From NCBI GenBank assembly GCA_910584065.1, contig CAJTZN010000020.1, positions 1 through 59,926 of the forward strand: a DNA stretch of 59,926 nt, written 5' to 3'. Positions within the stretch are counted from its first letter, which is position 1, and each line of letters begins with the position of its first letter. Positions 51,331 to 59,816 of this stretch are shown in pieces. A program made the translations under genes and the position numbers. Under the pieces are notes generated by a model, which was not told the DNA's origin, did no database searches, and saw only the letters and a program-made list of their open reading frames with translations. This DNA comes from an uncultured Eubacterium sp. (lineage in GTDB: Bacteria > Bacillota > Clostridia > Lachnospirales > Lachnospiraceae).

Positions 51331-51480
51331 GTTCTGCCCCCTGTTGTGATAAAATAAGTGCTGACGCACTTATTGGCGAGTTTTTGCAAAACTCGGGATG
51401 TGCAGAAAACATGCAAAAGAATTGTAATAAAATAAGTTCTGGCGGTAAGATTGAATAAGGAGAGGATGGCCTTACCGCCG
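51331..51480 (+). repeat. Cluster of three hairpins with an internal direct repeat
   Basis: Stem 1: AATAAGTGC/GCACTTATT (51353-51374). Stem 2: CGAGTTTT/AAAACTCG (51377-51395). Stem 3: GGCGGTAAG/CTTACCGCC (51441-51479), whose loop holds AAGGAGAGG. The phrase TTGTGATAAAATAAGTGCTG near stem 1 recurs as TTGTAATAAAATAAGTTCTG just before stem 3. This may be a small non-autonomous repeat element or a structured leader of the next gene. Confidence 0.6.
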
Positions 51481-51533
51481 CCTTCTGGTAATTCGGGGGA
51501 GGAAACATTTGAAAAAAGAAGGGAGAGGAATCA

Positions 51534-52172
51534 ATGGCTTTTGATTTTAAAAAGGAATACAAAGAGTTTTATCTGCCGCCGAAAAAGCCTGGTATAGTAA
51601 CCGTGCCGCCCATGCACTACATAGCAGTCCGGGGGAAGGGAGATCCCAACGATGAAAAAGGGGAGTATAAGGCGGGGATTGGACTTCTTTATGCGGTTGC
51701 GTTCACAATCCGCATGAGTTATAAGGGGGAGCATAAGATCGATGGATTTTTTCAGTATGTCGTACCGCCGTTAGAGGGGCTCTGGTGGCAGGAAGGCGTC
51801 GAGGAAATGGATTATGCCCATAAAGAGGATCTTCAGTTTATTTCGATGATCCGTCTGCCGGATTTTGTTACAAGGGAGGATTTTGACTGGGCGGTGGCGG
51901 AAGCGTCGGAAAAGAAAAACATGGATTTCGGAAATGTGGAGTTCTTTTCCTATAACGAGGGCGAATGCGTACAGTGTATGCACATCGGTTCTTATGACGA
52001 CGAGCCGAAAACGGTTGCAGCGATGAATACATATATGGAACAGGAGGGGTATGAGCTGGATTTTACAGAGGTCCGCCGCCATCACGAAATCTATCTTTCA
52101 GATCCGCGCAGATGTGACGTAAGCAGACTCCGGACGGTGCTGCGGCATCCGGTCAGGAAAATCCAGCTCTAG
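51534..52172 (+). CDS. GyrI-like small-molecule-binding domain protein
   Basis: A 212-residue soluble protein of the GyrI/SbmC-like (SOUL-type barrel) fold. Markers are VTVPPMHYIAVRGKGDPNDEKGEYKAGIGLLYAVAFTIRM, PPLEGLWWQ, and CMHIGSYDDEPKTVAAMNTYMEQEGYE, then HHEIYLSDPRRCD. Homologues bind hydrophobic ligands; some hydrolyse xenobiotic esters or protect gyrase. GGGAGAGGAATCA precedes the ATG. No linked transcription factor. Confidence 0.85.
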   Translation: MAFDFKKEYKEFYLPPKKPGIVTVPPMHYIAVRGKGDPNDEKGEYKAGIGLLYAVAFTIRMSYKGEHKIDGFFQYVVPPLEGLWWQEGVEEMDYAHKEDLQFISMIRLPDFVTREDFDWAVAEASEKKNMDFGNVEFFSYNEGECVQCMHIGSYDDEPKTVAAMNTYMEQEGYELDFTEVRRHHEIYLSDPRRCDVSRLRTVLRHPVRKIQL

Positions 52173-52247
52173 TTTTTGCTGTAAGAGTGATCGGTTGTGA
52201 CGATCGACGGTGACATGGCAGACAGTTAGAAATTTCCTGATTTGATA

Positions 52248-52276
52248 TTGACAAGGTGAAAAACATGTAATATAAT
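52248..52276 (+). promoter_or_regulatory. Promoter of rplM-rpsI
   Basis: A textbook housekeeping promoter: TTGACA (52248-52253), 17-nt spacer, TATAAT (52271-52276). Confidence 0.85.
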
Positions 52277-52283
52277 ATGATAC

Positions 52284-52436
52284 TGTGACGTGAAAATACA
52301 CAGTTCTTTGGATTGCCTGCCCCGGCAGCCAGAGCAACGGTATTTTTTTGTGGAATCGTCTGTTCCGGACATTGCAGACAGATTTCTTTGAATTCGCAAG
52401 GACAAAGTAAATGATATTTTTTAGGAGGTTTCCAGG
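52284..52436 (+). promoter_or_regulatory. Candidate ribosomal protein L13 leader
   Basis: About 150 nt of untranslated leader precede rplM and contain a CTGCC-ccGGCAG hairpin (52317-52331) and a GTCTG...CAGAC pairing (52358-52381). Many Firmicutes have an autoregulatory L13 leader at this place; the position and hairpins agree, but I cannot match the consensus by eye. Confidence 0.5.
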
Positions 52437-52865
52437 ATGAAAAGTTATATGGCAAGTCCATCCGATGTGGAAAGAAAGTGGTATGTCGTTGATGCCGAAG
52501 GAAAGACGCTTGGTCGTATGGCATCCGAGATTGCAAGCATTTTAAGAGGCAAGAAAAAGCCGATCTATACACCGCACATTGACACAGGCGATTATGTAAT
52601 TGTTGTAAATGCAGAAAAGGTTGTTACGACAGGTAAAAAACTGAATCAGAAGATTTATTATCATCATTCAGAATATGTCGGCGGCATGAAAGAAGCTACG
52701 TTACAGGAAATGTTAAACAAGAAGCCGGAGTATGTTATTACTCATGCAGTAAAGGGCATGCTTCCCAAAGGACCTTTGGGAAGACAGATGCTGAAAAAGT
52801 TGTTTGTGTACGCTGGACCGGAACACAAACATGCTGCACAGAAGCCGGAAGCATTGGAAATTTAG
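52437..52865 (+). CDS. rplM: 50S ribosomal protein L13
   Basis: A 142-residue large-subunit protein. Typical start YMASPSDVERKWYVVDAEGKTLGRMASEIA, with KPIYTPHIDTGDYVIVVNAEK and the C-terminal KGMLPKGPLGRQMLKKLFVYAG. TTAGGAGG precedes the ATG at 9 nt. First gene of the conserved rplM-rpsI pair. Confidence 0.99.
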   Translation: MKSYMASPSDVERKWYVVDAEGKTLGRMASEIASILRGKKKPIYTPHIDTGDYVIVVNAEKVVTTGKKLNQKIYYHHSEYVGGMKEATLQEMLNKKPEYVITHAVKGMLPKGPLGRQMLKKLFVYAGPEHKHAAQKPEALEI

Positions 52866-52890
52866 AGAGCTTTGAAAGGAGAAAATGACA

Positions 52891-53283
52891 TTGGCTAGTG
52901 AAAGATATTATGGAACGGGAAGAAGAAAATCAAGCGTTGCGCGCGTATATCTTATGCCGGGCAGCGGTAAAATTACGATAAATAAAAAAGACATGGATGA
53001 TTATTTTGGTCTTGAGACATTGAAGATCATCGTGCGCCAGCCGTTGGAAGCAACGAATACGGCGGACAAATTTGACATCCTTGTCAATGTAAAGGGCGGT
53101 GGGTTTACCGGACAGGCGGGAGCGATCCGTCACGGCATCGCAAGGGCATTGAACCGTTATGACCTTGATCTCAGACCTACTTTGAAGAAAGCGGGATTCC
53201 TTACCCGCGACCCGCGTATGAAAGAGCGTAAGAAATACGGCTTGAAGAAGGCGCGTAGGGCATCGCAGTTCTCGAAGAGATAA
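52891..53283 (+). CDS. rpsI: 30S ribosomal protein S9
   Basis: A 130-residue small-subunit protein whose C-terminal Ser-Lys-Arg tail reaches the P-site tRNA (QFSKR end). RYYGTGRRKSSVARVYL opens the family. I use the TTG at 52891 because AAAGGAG is then at 9 nt; the ATG at 52885 would be only 3 nt away. It is followed by foreign-looking A+T-rich DNA. Confidence 0.98.
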   Translation: MASERYYGTGRRKSSVARVYLMPGSGKITINKKDMDDYFGLETLKIIVRQPLEATNTADKFDILVNVKGGGFTGQAGAIRHGIARALNRYDLDLRPTLKKAGFLTRDPRMKERKKYGLKKARRASQFSKR

Positions 53284-53689
53284 TTGCAGTACAATTTCAA
53301 AAAGTTACGAAAAACCCTCGGAAGTCCAAGGGTTTGGGTGATGAGGAAGTATTTTCAGATTAGGCGGTATAGCTCCGATTGTAAGGGCCGTACCGTCTTT
53401 TCGTGCGCTCAACGAGCGCATTTTCCTTATGTGCCCTGCTGTTTCGGCTGCGTGTCAGTCCTTGCGCCCTCAATTTATTATGGAGTTTGTTACGCAGTAG
53501 GTATTGTTTTGTTCTTGATTTACGCGACCATGCGAGTGTTGAAATGAAGGGGTAAGGGTTTTATACATCTGCCCTCAATAATGTACTCTATTGCATAAAA
53601 AGATAAAAAAGTGTTGTTAATTTCGTAAATTTTGCTATAATAGAGATATAGTTACATGAAGTGAAAAATTGTAAACAGAGAGGGAAAGT
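53284..53689. other. Intergenic stretch between rpsI and the DUF262 gene
   Basis: No convincing gene. It holds a hairpin AAACCCT/AGGGTTT (53311-53336) and a hairpin TGCGCTC/GAGCGCA (53404-53421) followed by TTTT, which could terminate rplM-rpsI. An 87-codon frame runs on from the rpsI stop but lacks a ribosome binding site and resembles no protein I know. The last 150 nt are very A+T-rich; TATAAT (53636-53641) is a likely -10 for the next operon. Confidence 0.5.
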
Positions 53690-54781
53690 ATGGCAATAGA
53701 AAATTTAATTGAAAATGTAGATAGTCAAATTATAAAAATTAGGACAAAAAGTTTAGATGTTTCATTTAATGAACTGTATGACATGTATAAAAATAAGGAA
53801 TTGACTATTTCTCCTGACTATCAAAGACTCTTTAGATGGGAAGAGGAAAAGCAGTCACGTTTTGTAGAATCGTTAATCTTAGAAATGCCTGTTCCGCCAA
53901 TTTTTGTTATAGAAACGGACGATGGAGTTTATGAGCTAATTGATGGGTTGCAAAGAATATCTAGTTATTTGCATTTTAGGGGAGAACGTTTAGGTGAAAC
54001 AGAGGATAATTTTTTAGAATTGCATGGATGCGACATTGTTAAGGATTTAAATGGATTAACATTTGATAACTTACCAAAGACTTTGCAGATAAAAATAAAA
54101 AGAAGTTTTGTTCGTATGGAAGTTATTAAGAAAGAGAGCGAGATTTCTCTAAAATACCATATGTTTAAACGATTGAATACAGGAGGCGAAATTTTATCTG
54201 CACAAGAGATACGGAATTGTACAATTAGATTATTAGGTTCAAAAGGAATTGATTTTCTGGAAGAATGTAGTAAAAATGAAGACTTTAAGTCTGTAATTAA
54301 TAGAGTTGCATCAGATAAAAGAAAAACAAAATATGATCAAGAACTTGTTTTAAGATTTTTTGCTATTAAGAATGATATAGAAAACTATAAATATCCTGTA
54401 ACGGAATATTTAACACGATATTTAGAAAAAATCACGACAGAAGAAATTCAATTTGATTACCAAAAAGAAAAAAATATTTTTGAACAGACTTTCAAATTTA
54501 TAAATAAAAATTGGGGCGAGGAGGCTTTTTCGGGAAGAACAGCTAATGGAACTATAAAAAATGAATTTGTGCTATACTATTTTGATGGTATTGCAATTTC
54601 GATTGCGTCTTTAATAGAACAAATAATATCGTGTAATTGTGCTGATACAATTATCGAGGTTATTAATCAAATCAAATATGGAGCAGAACTTCAATCATAT
54701 AAGACAGGAAGTGTCAATGGAGTAAAAACACGGATAAAGCTGTTTATGGAAGGAGTGAGCAGGATTCTTGACGGCAGATGA
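53690..54781 (+). CDS. DUF262 domain protein (ParB/Srx-like NTPase fold)
   Basis: A 363-residue protein. The N-terminal half is DUF262: FNELYDMYKNKELTISPDYQRLFRWEEEKQSRFVESLIL, PPIFVIET and the DGLQR motif (Asp85 to Arg89), the nucleotide-binding signature of this ParB-related family found in GmrSD-type restriction enzymes. HMFKRLNTGG follows. The C-terminal half is helical; the DUF1524/HNH nuclease domain of GmrSD proteins is absent. The A+T-rich gene overlaps by 14 nt with a HEPN nuclease gene, which probably supplies the effector. Confidence 0.88.
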   Translation: MAIENLIENVDSQIIKIRTKSLDVSFNELYDMYKNKELTISPDYQRLFRWEEEKQSRFVESLILEMPVPPIFVIETDDGVYELIDGLQRISSYLHFRGERLGETEDNFLELHGCDIVKDLNGLTFDNLPKTLQIKIKRSFVRMEVIKKESEISLKYHMFKRLNTGGEILSAQEIRNCTIRLLGSKGIDFLEECSKNEDFKSVINRVASDKRKTKYDQELVLRFFAIKNDIENYKYPVTEYLTRYLEKITTEEIQFDYQKEKNIFEQTFKFINKNWGEEAFSGRTANGTIKNEFVLYYFDGIAISIASLIEQIISCNCADTIIEVINQIKYGAELQSYKTGSVNGVKTRIKLFMEGVSRILDGR

Positions 54782-55445
54782 ATTGAGGGCGGCTCTTGAA
54801 GTAGAGTTGGCATGGAGACAAGAGGAACTTGCCTTTTTCAAGAATCAATTAAACGAGATTGCAGAAGAAGACAAAAATAAGTATAGAAAAAGTTTGGTAT
54901 TAATACTGTATTCACATCTGGAAGGATATATAAAAATTTGTTTGCAGACGTATGTGCAGTATATAAACTCACTAGGATTAAATCGCAAAGATGTAAATAT
55001 GGGCTTGATGGTAGCAAGTATGCATAAAGAATTTGTCGCTTATGAAAATTTGGATAGAAAATGCGAATTTTTTCGTAAAGAATTGCCAGATGATGCCCGC
55101 TTACATCGTTTATATCGTCGGGTTGATTTTATGGAAAAGGTTGAAGATTTTAAGGAACAGGAATTAAATATTGATGATCAAATAATAGACACGGAATCTA
55201 ATTTATGGTACATAGTGTTGCAGAAGAATTTATATAAAGTAGGATTACCCATAAATTTATTTGATGGTTGTCAAAGTGATATTGATGCATTGGTAAATCG
55301 AAGAAACTCTATAGCTCATGGAAATTTTCGCTCAGGGGTAACAACAGAAGAATTTTCTAATTGGGAAACTAAAGTTTCTGAAATTTTGTCAACAGTAACA
55401 AGATTACTTTATGACTATGCTAATAATGGGAAATACTTAGCTTAA
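54768..55445 (+). CDS. HEPN-domain protein, MAE_28990/MAE_18760-like
   Basis: A 225-residue helical protein. SLVLILYSHLEGYIK (42-56) and the R-x4-H motif RNSIAH (Arg179, His184) in NRRNSIAHG match the MAE_28990-type HEPN group, whose R-x4-H is a ribonuclease active site in toxins and defence proteins. It starts at TTG 54768 inside the DUF262 gene, so the two are co-translated. Likely a defence or addiction pair in which DUF262 senses or restrains and HEPN cuts RNA; that role is inferred from the families. Confidence 0.82.
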   Translation: MTADELRAALEVELAWRQEELAFFKNQLNEIAEEDKNKYRKSLVLILYSHLEGYIKICLQTYVQYINSLGLNRKDVNMGLMVASMHKEFVAYENLDRKCEFFRKELPDDARLHRLYRRVDFMEKVEDFKEQELNIDDQIIDTESNLWYIVLQKNLYKVGLPINLFDGCQSDIDALVNRRNSIAHGNFRSGVTTEEFSNWETKVSEILSTVTRLLYDYANNGKYLA

Positions 55446-55526
55446 GTAATGTTTGAATAATGCTTCGAAGAACGAGATTAAATGCAAGCCTAGTTTTTTT
55501 AAAACAAACTTCCATTTTACTATCAA

Positions 55527-55567
55527 AGCAGAGAATTGATCACTGATTGTGTGATGTATTCTCTGCT
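55527..55567 (+). terminator. Hairpin after the DUF262-HEPN operon
   Basis: AGCAGAGAAT (55527-55536) and ATTCTCTGCT (55558-55567) are exact reverse complements, with an inner ATCAC/GTGAT pairing. CCTTTCC follows rather than a U-run. Probably the transcription stop. Confidence 0.6.
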
Positions 55568-55682
55568 CCTTTCCCCCTGCTATGTTATGCCCCAAGATAA
55601 GAGGTCATTCCTCTATTCTATTCATCCACAACATTGGTTTTTATTAATGGATTCTCTTGTTTTATTGTTATCAAATCCCCGC

Positions 55683-56930
55683 TCAACTCCGTCTGTTTTT
55701 CTTCTTCCTCCTCTTTTCCGTATACATATTCATATCGGATGTCGCAATACACTCGGCGGCGGAATCCGCACTGCTTTTAATGCTGCTCATGCCAAGGGAG
55801 ACGCTTAGTTTTTGCCCTCTGATCTGGAATAGCTTTTCTTTTTCCCGCATCTGGTCCATATAACCCTGCGCGGTTTTCTCTGATGTGGACGGCAGCAGGA
55901 TGATAAATTCATCGCCGCCGGTGCGGAACACCGCGCCATTTTCCGGAATCACCATGCGGAACAGGAGAGATGTCATCCTGATATATTCGTCTCCCACCAA
56001 ATGTCCGTAAGTATCATTGATCTTTTTCAATCCGTCACAGTCTGCGGAAATCACGCAGATTGGAAATAATTCTTTCTTTTGGATGTTATGTAGATATTCG
56101 TCAAAATAGTAACGGCTGAAAAGACCGGTCAGTTCGTCAGTCCTTACGATTTCCTGCAGTTTTCTTTTCATTTGTTCGTACTCGGTCACTTGATTGATCA
56201 GGCCGATGATACCGGTTATTTTTCCCTGTTCATTTCGATAAGGTTCTTTTATCACTTCAAAATATTCCTGCACTCCGTCCGTGTTGATTTCAATCGTATA
56301 GGATGTCCCTTTTCCTGTTTTGATGACATTCATATCGGCTTTCATCGCTTCAGCGGCATTTTCTTTATCCTTGCGGATTTCCACGTCTGTTTTCCCGCGG
56401 ATCGTCCAATTCGGATCAGCGCTTCTATCCAGATGATGCCAGTAATGGGTGCAGAATATATAGCGGCATTCTGCGTCTTTCAGATAAATATTGGATGGGA
56501 GATCCTTGAGCATTCGTTCGACATCCTGATAGGACATGGAATCAGCCAGCTGGATCGCATTCTCGATCCGTTTTTTCACAGCTTCCCGGTGGAAGGGTTT
56601 ATGTATACAATCCATCGCCCCCAGCGTGAGCATTTTCGTCTCCGCGTCAGACTCCTGCTCTCCTGTGATCAGCAGTACCGGGATGGAGGAAAATCGGATA
56701 TCTTCATTCATTTCATTCAGAAATTCCTCATCTTCAGCGGAAAAATTATGGATGTTATATAAAACTGCTGAAATATCATCTTTATGTTCTGATAAATAAG
56801 GAATTACTTCAACAATATCCGGTATTTTGATCAAGTGATAAATATCTGATACGATTGAATGAAATTCCTGACAGAGCATTTTGTCGTTTTCTATGATCAG
56901 TAAATTTTTTTTATATGCAGATACTTCCAT
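55683..56930 (-). CDS. Diguanylate cyclase: degenerate receiver, PAS, GGDEF
   Basis: A 415-residue cytoplasmic protein. Residues 5-125 are a receiver-like domain: NLLIIENDK at the start and HKPF with the Lys near 110, but the phospho-acceptor position reads VLYNIHN, with Asn in place of Asp. Residues 135-240 are a PAS domain (LPSNIYLKDAECRYIFCTHYW). Residues 255-410 are an intact GGDEF domain (RTDELTGLFSRYYFDEYL, DGLKKINDTYGHLVGDEY, FRTGGDEFIILLP) that should make cyclic di-GMP. It cannot be phosphorylated in the normal way. AGGAAGGGG precedes the ATG at 56930. Confidence 0.9.
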   Translation of the reverse strand: MEVSAYKKNLLIIENDKMLCQEFHSIVSDIYHLIKIPDIVEVIPYLSEHKDDISAVLYNIHNFSAEDEEFLNEMNEDIRFSSIPVLLITGEQESDAETKMLTLGAMDCIHKPFHREAVKKRIENAIQLADSMSYQDVERMLKDLPSNIYLKDAECRYIFCTHYWHHLDRSADPNWTIRGKTDVEIRKDKENAAEAMKADMNVIKTGKGTSYTIEINTDGVQEYFEVIKEPYRNEQGKITGIIGLINQVTEYEQMKRKLQEIVRTDELTGLFSRYYFDEYLHNIQKKELFPICVISADCDGLKKINDTYGHLVGDEYIRMTSLLFRMVIPENGAVFRTGGDEFIILLPSTSEKTAQGYMDQMREKEKLFQIRGQKLSVSLGMSSIKSSADSAAECIATSDMNMYTEKRRKKKNRRS

Positions 56931-56949
56931 GTTAATCCCCTTCCTGAAT

Positions 56950-57348
56950 TTATTTCTTTTTGACTTCTGCAAAGTCAAATTGGATCAATAGGCTGATCTT
57001 TTCCGGAGCGGCGTCCAGAATCTGCAGATCAATTTCCAGTAAATACCCGGTTCCGCTTTTCGTCAATATATCTCCGAGCCACCATATATCCCTATGTTTC
57101 TGCCAATCTATATCGCCGGAAAGGATTTCGTAATTAAAAAAACGGATTTCGGTGACGGTTGTATCATAAAGTGCGTGTGAAGCGTCGATCCGTAGTCTTA
57201 AAAGATTTTTATACGCATTGCTTTTCTTTCCGTGATATATGTTGTAATCAGTGGGGAAATCATATTTTTCAGCATCTGTTATCCGGGCATCGTGCAGTCC
57301 GTGCTGCCAATACCAATAGGGAAACATGTTTCGTTGGTCATTACGCAT
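56950..57348 (-). CDS. Hypothetical protein
   Basis: A 132-residue soluble protein with aromatic-rich start (MFPYWYWQHGLHDARI) and beta-strand pattern (VTEIRFFNYEIL, GYLLEIDLQILDA, ISLLIQFDFAEV). No family recognised. It begins with AAGGAAG 7 nt upstream of the ATG at 57348, follows a TGGTATACT -10 and ends 19 nt before the diguanylate cyclase gene, so the two are probably one unit. Confidence 0.65.
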   Translation of the reverse strand: MRNDQRNMFPYWYWQHGLHDARITDAEKYDFPTDYNIYHGKKSNAYKNLLRLRIDASHALYDTTVTEIRFFNYEILSGDIDWQKHRDIWWLGDILTKSGTGYLLEIDLQILDAAPEKISLLIQFDFAEVKKK

Positions 57349-57523
57349 GCAACTACTTCCTTGTTCCCGCATTTTTAGTATACCATAAATTATTTCCGAA
57401 AACAACAAAAGAAATATGAGTATTCAAGTTGTCAGAAAAAGAAAGGTATGGTAAAATCATTGTTAGTGAAATGGCAGCAAAAACACGATCATAGCAAGAT
57501 CATAGATCTCAGGAGGGAAAAAT

Positions 57524-59143
57524 ATGTTAAGCCAAGCGAAAAAAATCATGATGCCTGTTGTCCTGTTTATCCTTTTTACAGCAGCAGCTATGCTGTTTCA
57601 GGGTAAGCAGGCATCCGCAGAAGAAAAAACGTCACTGGACATCAGCGACGAAACTCTTTTTGTAACAGAATACATAGACGGCGTTCTGACGGTCACGGAC
57701 TTCCGGCCGCCTGCGTCCGGGCCGAATATGACGGATATTGTCGTACCAGCGGCTGTCCGCGGGCAGAAGGTGCGCGCGGTCGGCAAGAGGGCATTTGCGA
57801 ACGCGGGAACGAATATCCATAACCTGTATCTGCCGGATACGCTGGAGATCATCGGTGAGGAAGCCTTTTCTTCGTATGCGGTGGACAATGTGGCCAGTTA
57901 CACCTATACGCCGACGGGGGAATTTGCCGAGGTGGAGTCTGCCGGGGCGGAACTGATCCTTGAAAAAGTGCCGACCGTGGAAACCGGATCGGCTGTGGCG
58001 GCCGAGTCGCTGCCGACCTGCCTGACGAGCATCGGATACCGGGCCTTTTATAATTCTCCGGTAAAAAATATCACGTTTAACAGCGCAAACCTTGTCATTG
58101 GCGCCAATGCCTTTGAAAATACGGGAAATCTGCTGGAAGTCGTGGTGAAGGAAGGCGCGGTGATCACAGAGATTGGTGAATGCGCGTTTAAGAATAGCGG
58201 CATCCATAATTTTACGGTAGACGGATCGATCGGAACGCTGGGGGCGGATGCGTTCCAGGGGACAGGTAATATCAATGGGTTTATCGTGAACGAGAAGGGA
58301 AATATCAATGAAGTTGGATCCGGTGTATTTGAAAACAGTGGAATCCACTATGTCACGATCCGGGGAACGGTTTCCTCAATTGGGGACCGCGCGTTCGCGA
58401 ACTGCGGAAATATACTGGATGTAACGGTGGAGTCATCCACGCCGTATACGCTGGGAGAATTTGCCTTTCAGAATGCCGGCATCCACAGTGTGAACTTTTC
58501 TGACGGATTGTCGGAAGTGGAGAAGGGAACGTTTGAGGGCTGCGGAAACCTGGAAACGGTTAAACTGCCGGAAACACTGACGAAAATAGAAGAAGACGCG
58601 TTTAAGAACGCGAGCAATATAAAAGAGATCACCATTAATGAAAAAGTGACGATCGCGCCAAACGCCTTCGCGAATGTCGGCGGCTCCACGCTGCAGGCAC
58701 TGGCGAAAACGAACAACGCAAGTGCAAAAGCGCTGGCCGGTGTGACACCGGCGCCCGATATACCAGCAGTGGTAACACCCGCCCCGGATCCGGCCGTAAC
58801 CGCGGCCCCGAACATTACGGTTTCACCTGTCAAGCTGACGAAGGCGAAAAAGAATAAAAAGGGGAATCAGGTGACAATCTCCTGGACAAAAAATAAAAAC
58901 GCAGGCGGATATGTCATTTATAAAAAAGTGGTGAAAAAGGGAACGAAGGCGAAAAAGGCAAAGAAGATCAAATTTAAGAAAGTAAAGAGCGTCGGGAAAA
59001 AGACGTGTAAACTCACGTTGAAGCTGACGAAGCACGCGACGACATATCTGTATGTAAAAGCATATCAGAAAACAAACACAGGTGGTAAGACGACTACGGT
59101 ATACAGCAAAATGTCGAATACGAAGAAAGTGGCGGTTAAATGA
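57524..59143 (+). CDS. Secreted BspA-type leucine-rich repeat surface protein
   Basis: A 539-residue exported protein. Residues 1-32 form a signal peptide (VVLFILFTAAAMLF, then ASA). Residues 35-400 hold about ten LRR_5 (BspA-like) units with the pattern IGDRAFANCGNILDVTV and LTKIEEDAFKNASNIKEITI. A Pro/Ala linker (405-435) follows, then a lysine-rich fibronectin-III-like domain (440-539, ISWTKNKNAGGYVIYKK). BspA repeats mediate host or polysaccharide contact in other bacteria. CAGGAGGG precedes the ATG. Confidence 0.9.
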   Translation: MLSQAKKIMMPVVLFILFTAAAMLFQGKQASAEEKTSLDISDETLFVTEYIDGVLTVTDFRPPASGPNMTDIVVPAAVRGQKVRAVGKRAFANAGTNIHNLYLPDTLEIIGEEAFSSYAVDNVASYTYTPTGEFAEVESAGAELILEKVPTVETGSAVAAESLPTCLTSIGYRAFYNSPVKNITFNSANLVIGANAFENTGNLLEVVVKEGAVITEIGECAFKNSGIHNFTVDGSIGTLGADAFQGTGNINGFIVNEKGNINEVGSGVFENSGIHYVTIRGTVSSIGDRAFANCGNILDVTVESSTPYTLGEFAFQNAGIHSVNFSDGLSEVEKGTFEGCGNLETVKLPETLTKIEEDAFKNASNIKEITINEKVTIAPNAFANVGGSTLQALAKTNNASAKALAGVTPAPDIPAVVTPAPDPAVTAAPNITVSPVKLTKAKKNKKGNQVTISWTKNKNAGGYVIYKKVVKKGTKAKKAKKIKFKKVKSVGKKTCKLTLKLTKHATTYLYVKAYQKTNTGGKTTTVYSKMSNTKKVAVK

Positions 59144-59228
59144 TCGTTATGTCATAAAACGCTTGATATCTGGTATACTAAAAGGTGAAAGGCATGAAGT
59201 CAATAACGTTTAGAAATGGAGGACTACG

Positions 59229-59762
59229 ATGAAAAGGAAAACAGCATTACTTTGTGGGATCAGTCTTTTGATTTCCGTACTGGCAGCCGGATGTGGGAGC
59301 GGCCAGTCGGATCAGGCGCCTGTGGCCACAGCTTCACCGGCAGCGACGGAAGCGGCCGAGGTGTCTGAGGCGCCGGTGGCAACGGATGCAGATGAAAATG
59401 ATGGAATGAATGGCGGGACACTGGACGATGGAGATGACACGAACGCTGGTGAAACCTCGGCCAAACCCGGCGCGTCGGACGACGGACAGCTGACGGATGG
59501 CGACAGCACATCCGAGCCGTCGGATGGATCGTCGGACACGTCATCAAGCAAAAAGATTTCGAAAGAGAAAGCGGCGAAGATCGCTCTGGAGCGGGTGAAG
59601 GGAGCAAAAGAATCCGATGTCAGCATCCACAGTGAGTGGGATGACGGAAAAGAGATTTACGAGGGTTCGATCTTTTATGAGGGAAAGGAATACGATTTTG
59701 AAATAGACGCCGTGAGTGGAAAGATCTTGGAATGGGAAGTGGAATCGTTCGAGGAGGATTGA
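59229..59762 (+). CDS. PepSY-domain lipoprotein
   Basis: A 177-residue lipoprotein. The lipobox is LAAGC. A long acidic Ala/Ser/Thr/Asp/Gly linker (residues 25-110) leads to one PepSY domain (KISKEKAAKIALERVKGAKESDVSIHSEWDDGKEIYEGSIFYEGKEYDFEIDAVSGKILEWE). PepSY domains are thought to act as inhibitors or regulators of peptidases at the cell surface. TGGAGGACTACG precedes the ATG. Single gene followed by a terminator. Confidence 0.88.
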   Translation: MKRKTALLCGISLLISVLAAGCGSGQSDQAPVATASPAATEAAEVSEAPVATDADENDGMNGGTLDDGDDTNAGETSAKPGASDDGQLTDGDSTSEPSDGSSDTSSSKKISKEKAAKIALERVKGAKESDVSIHSEWDDGKEIYEGSIFYEGKEYDFEIDAVSGKILEWEVESFEED

Positions 59763-59780
59763 CCCGGAGCGGAATAGAAG

Positions 59781-59816
59781 AAAATGGATGAGGGGTTTTG
59801 GCTTCTCATCCATTTT
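59781..59816. terminator. Terminator after the PepSY gene
   Basis: AAAATGGATGAG (59781-59792) and CTCATCCATTTT (59805-59816) form a perfect 12-bp stem with a 12-nt loop. The remaining 110 nt to the window edge are A+T-rich and hold only an 18-codon frame from GTG 59831, which I do not count as a gene. Confidence 0.85.

Noticed and set aside
53284..53547. 87-codon frame directly after rpsI
   Set aside because: It simply continues from the stop without a start signal and spans two hairpins; its cysteine-rich product resembles nothing known to me.
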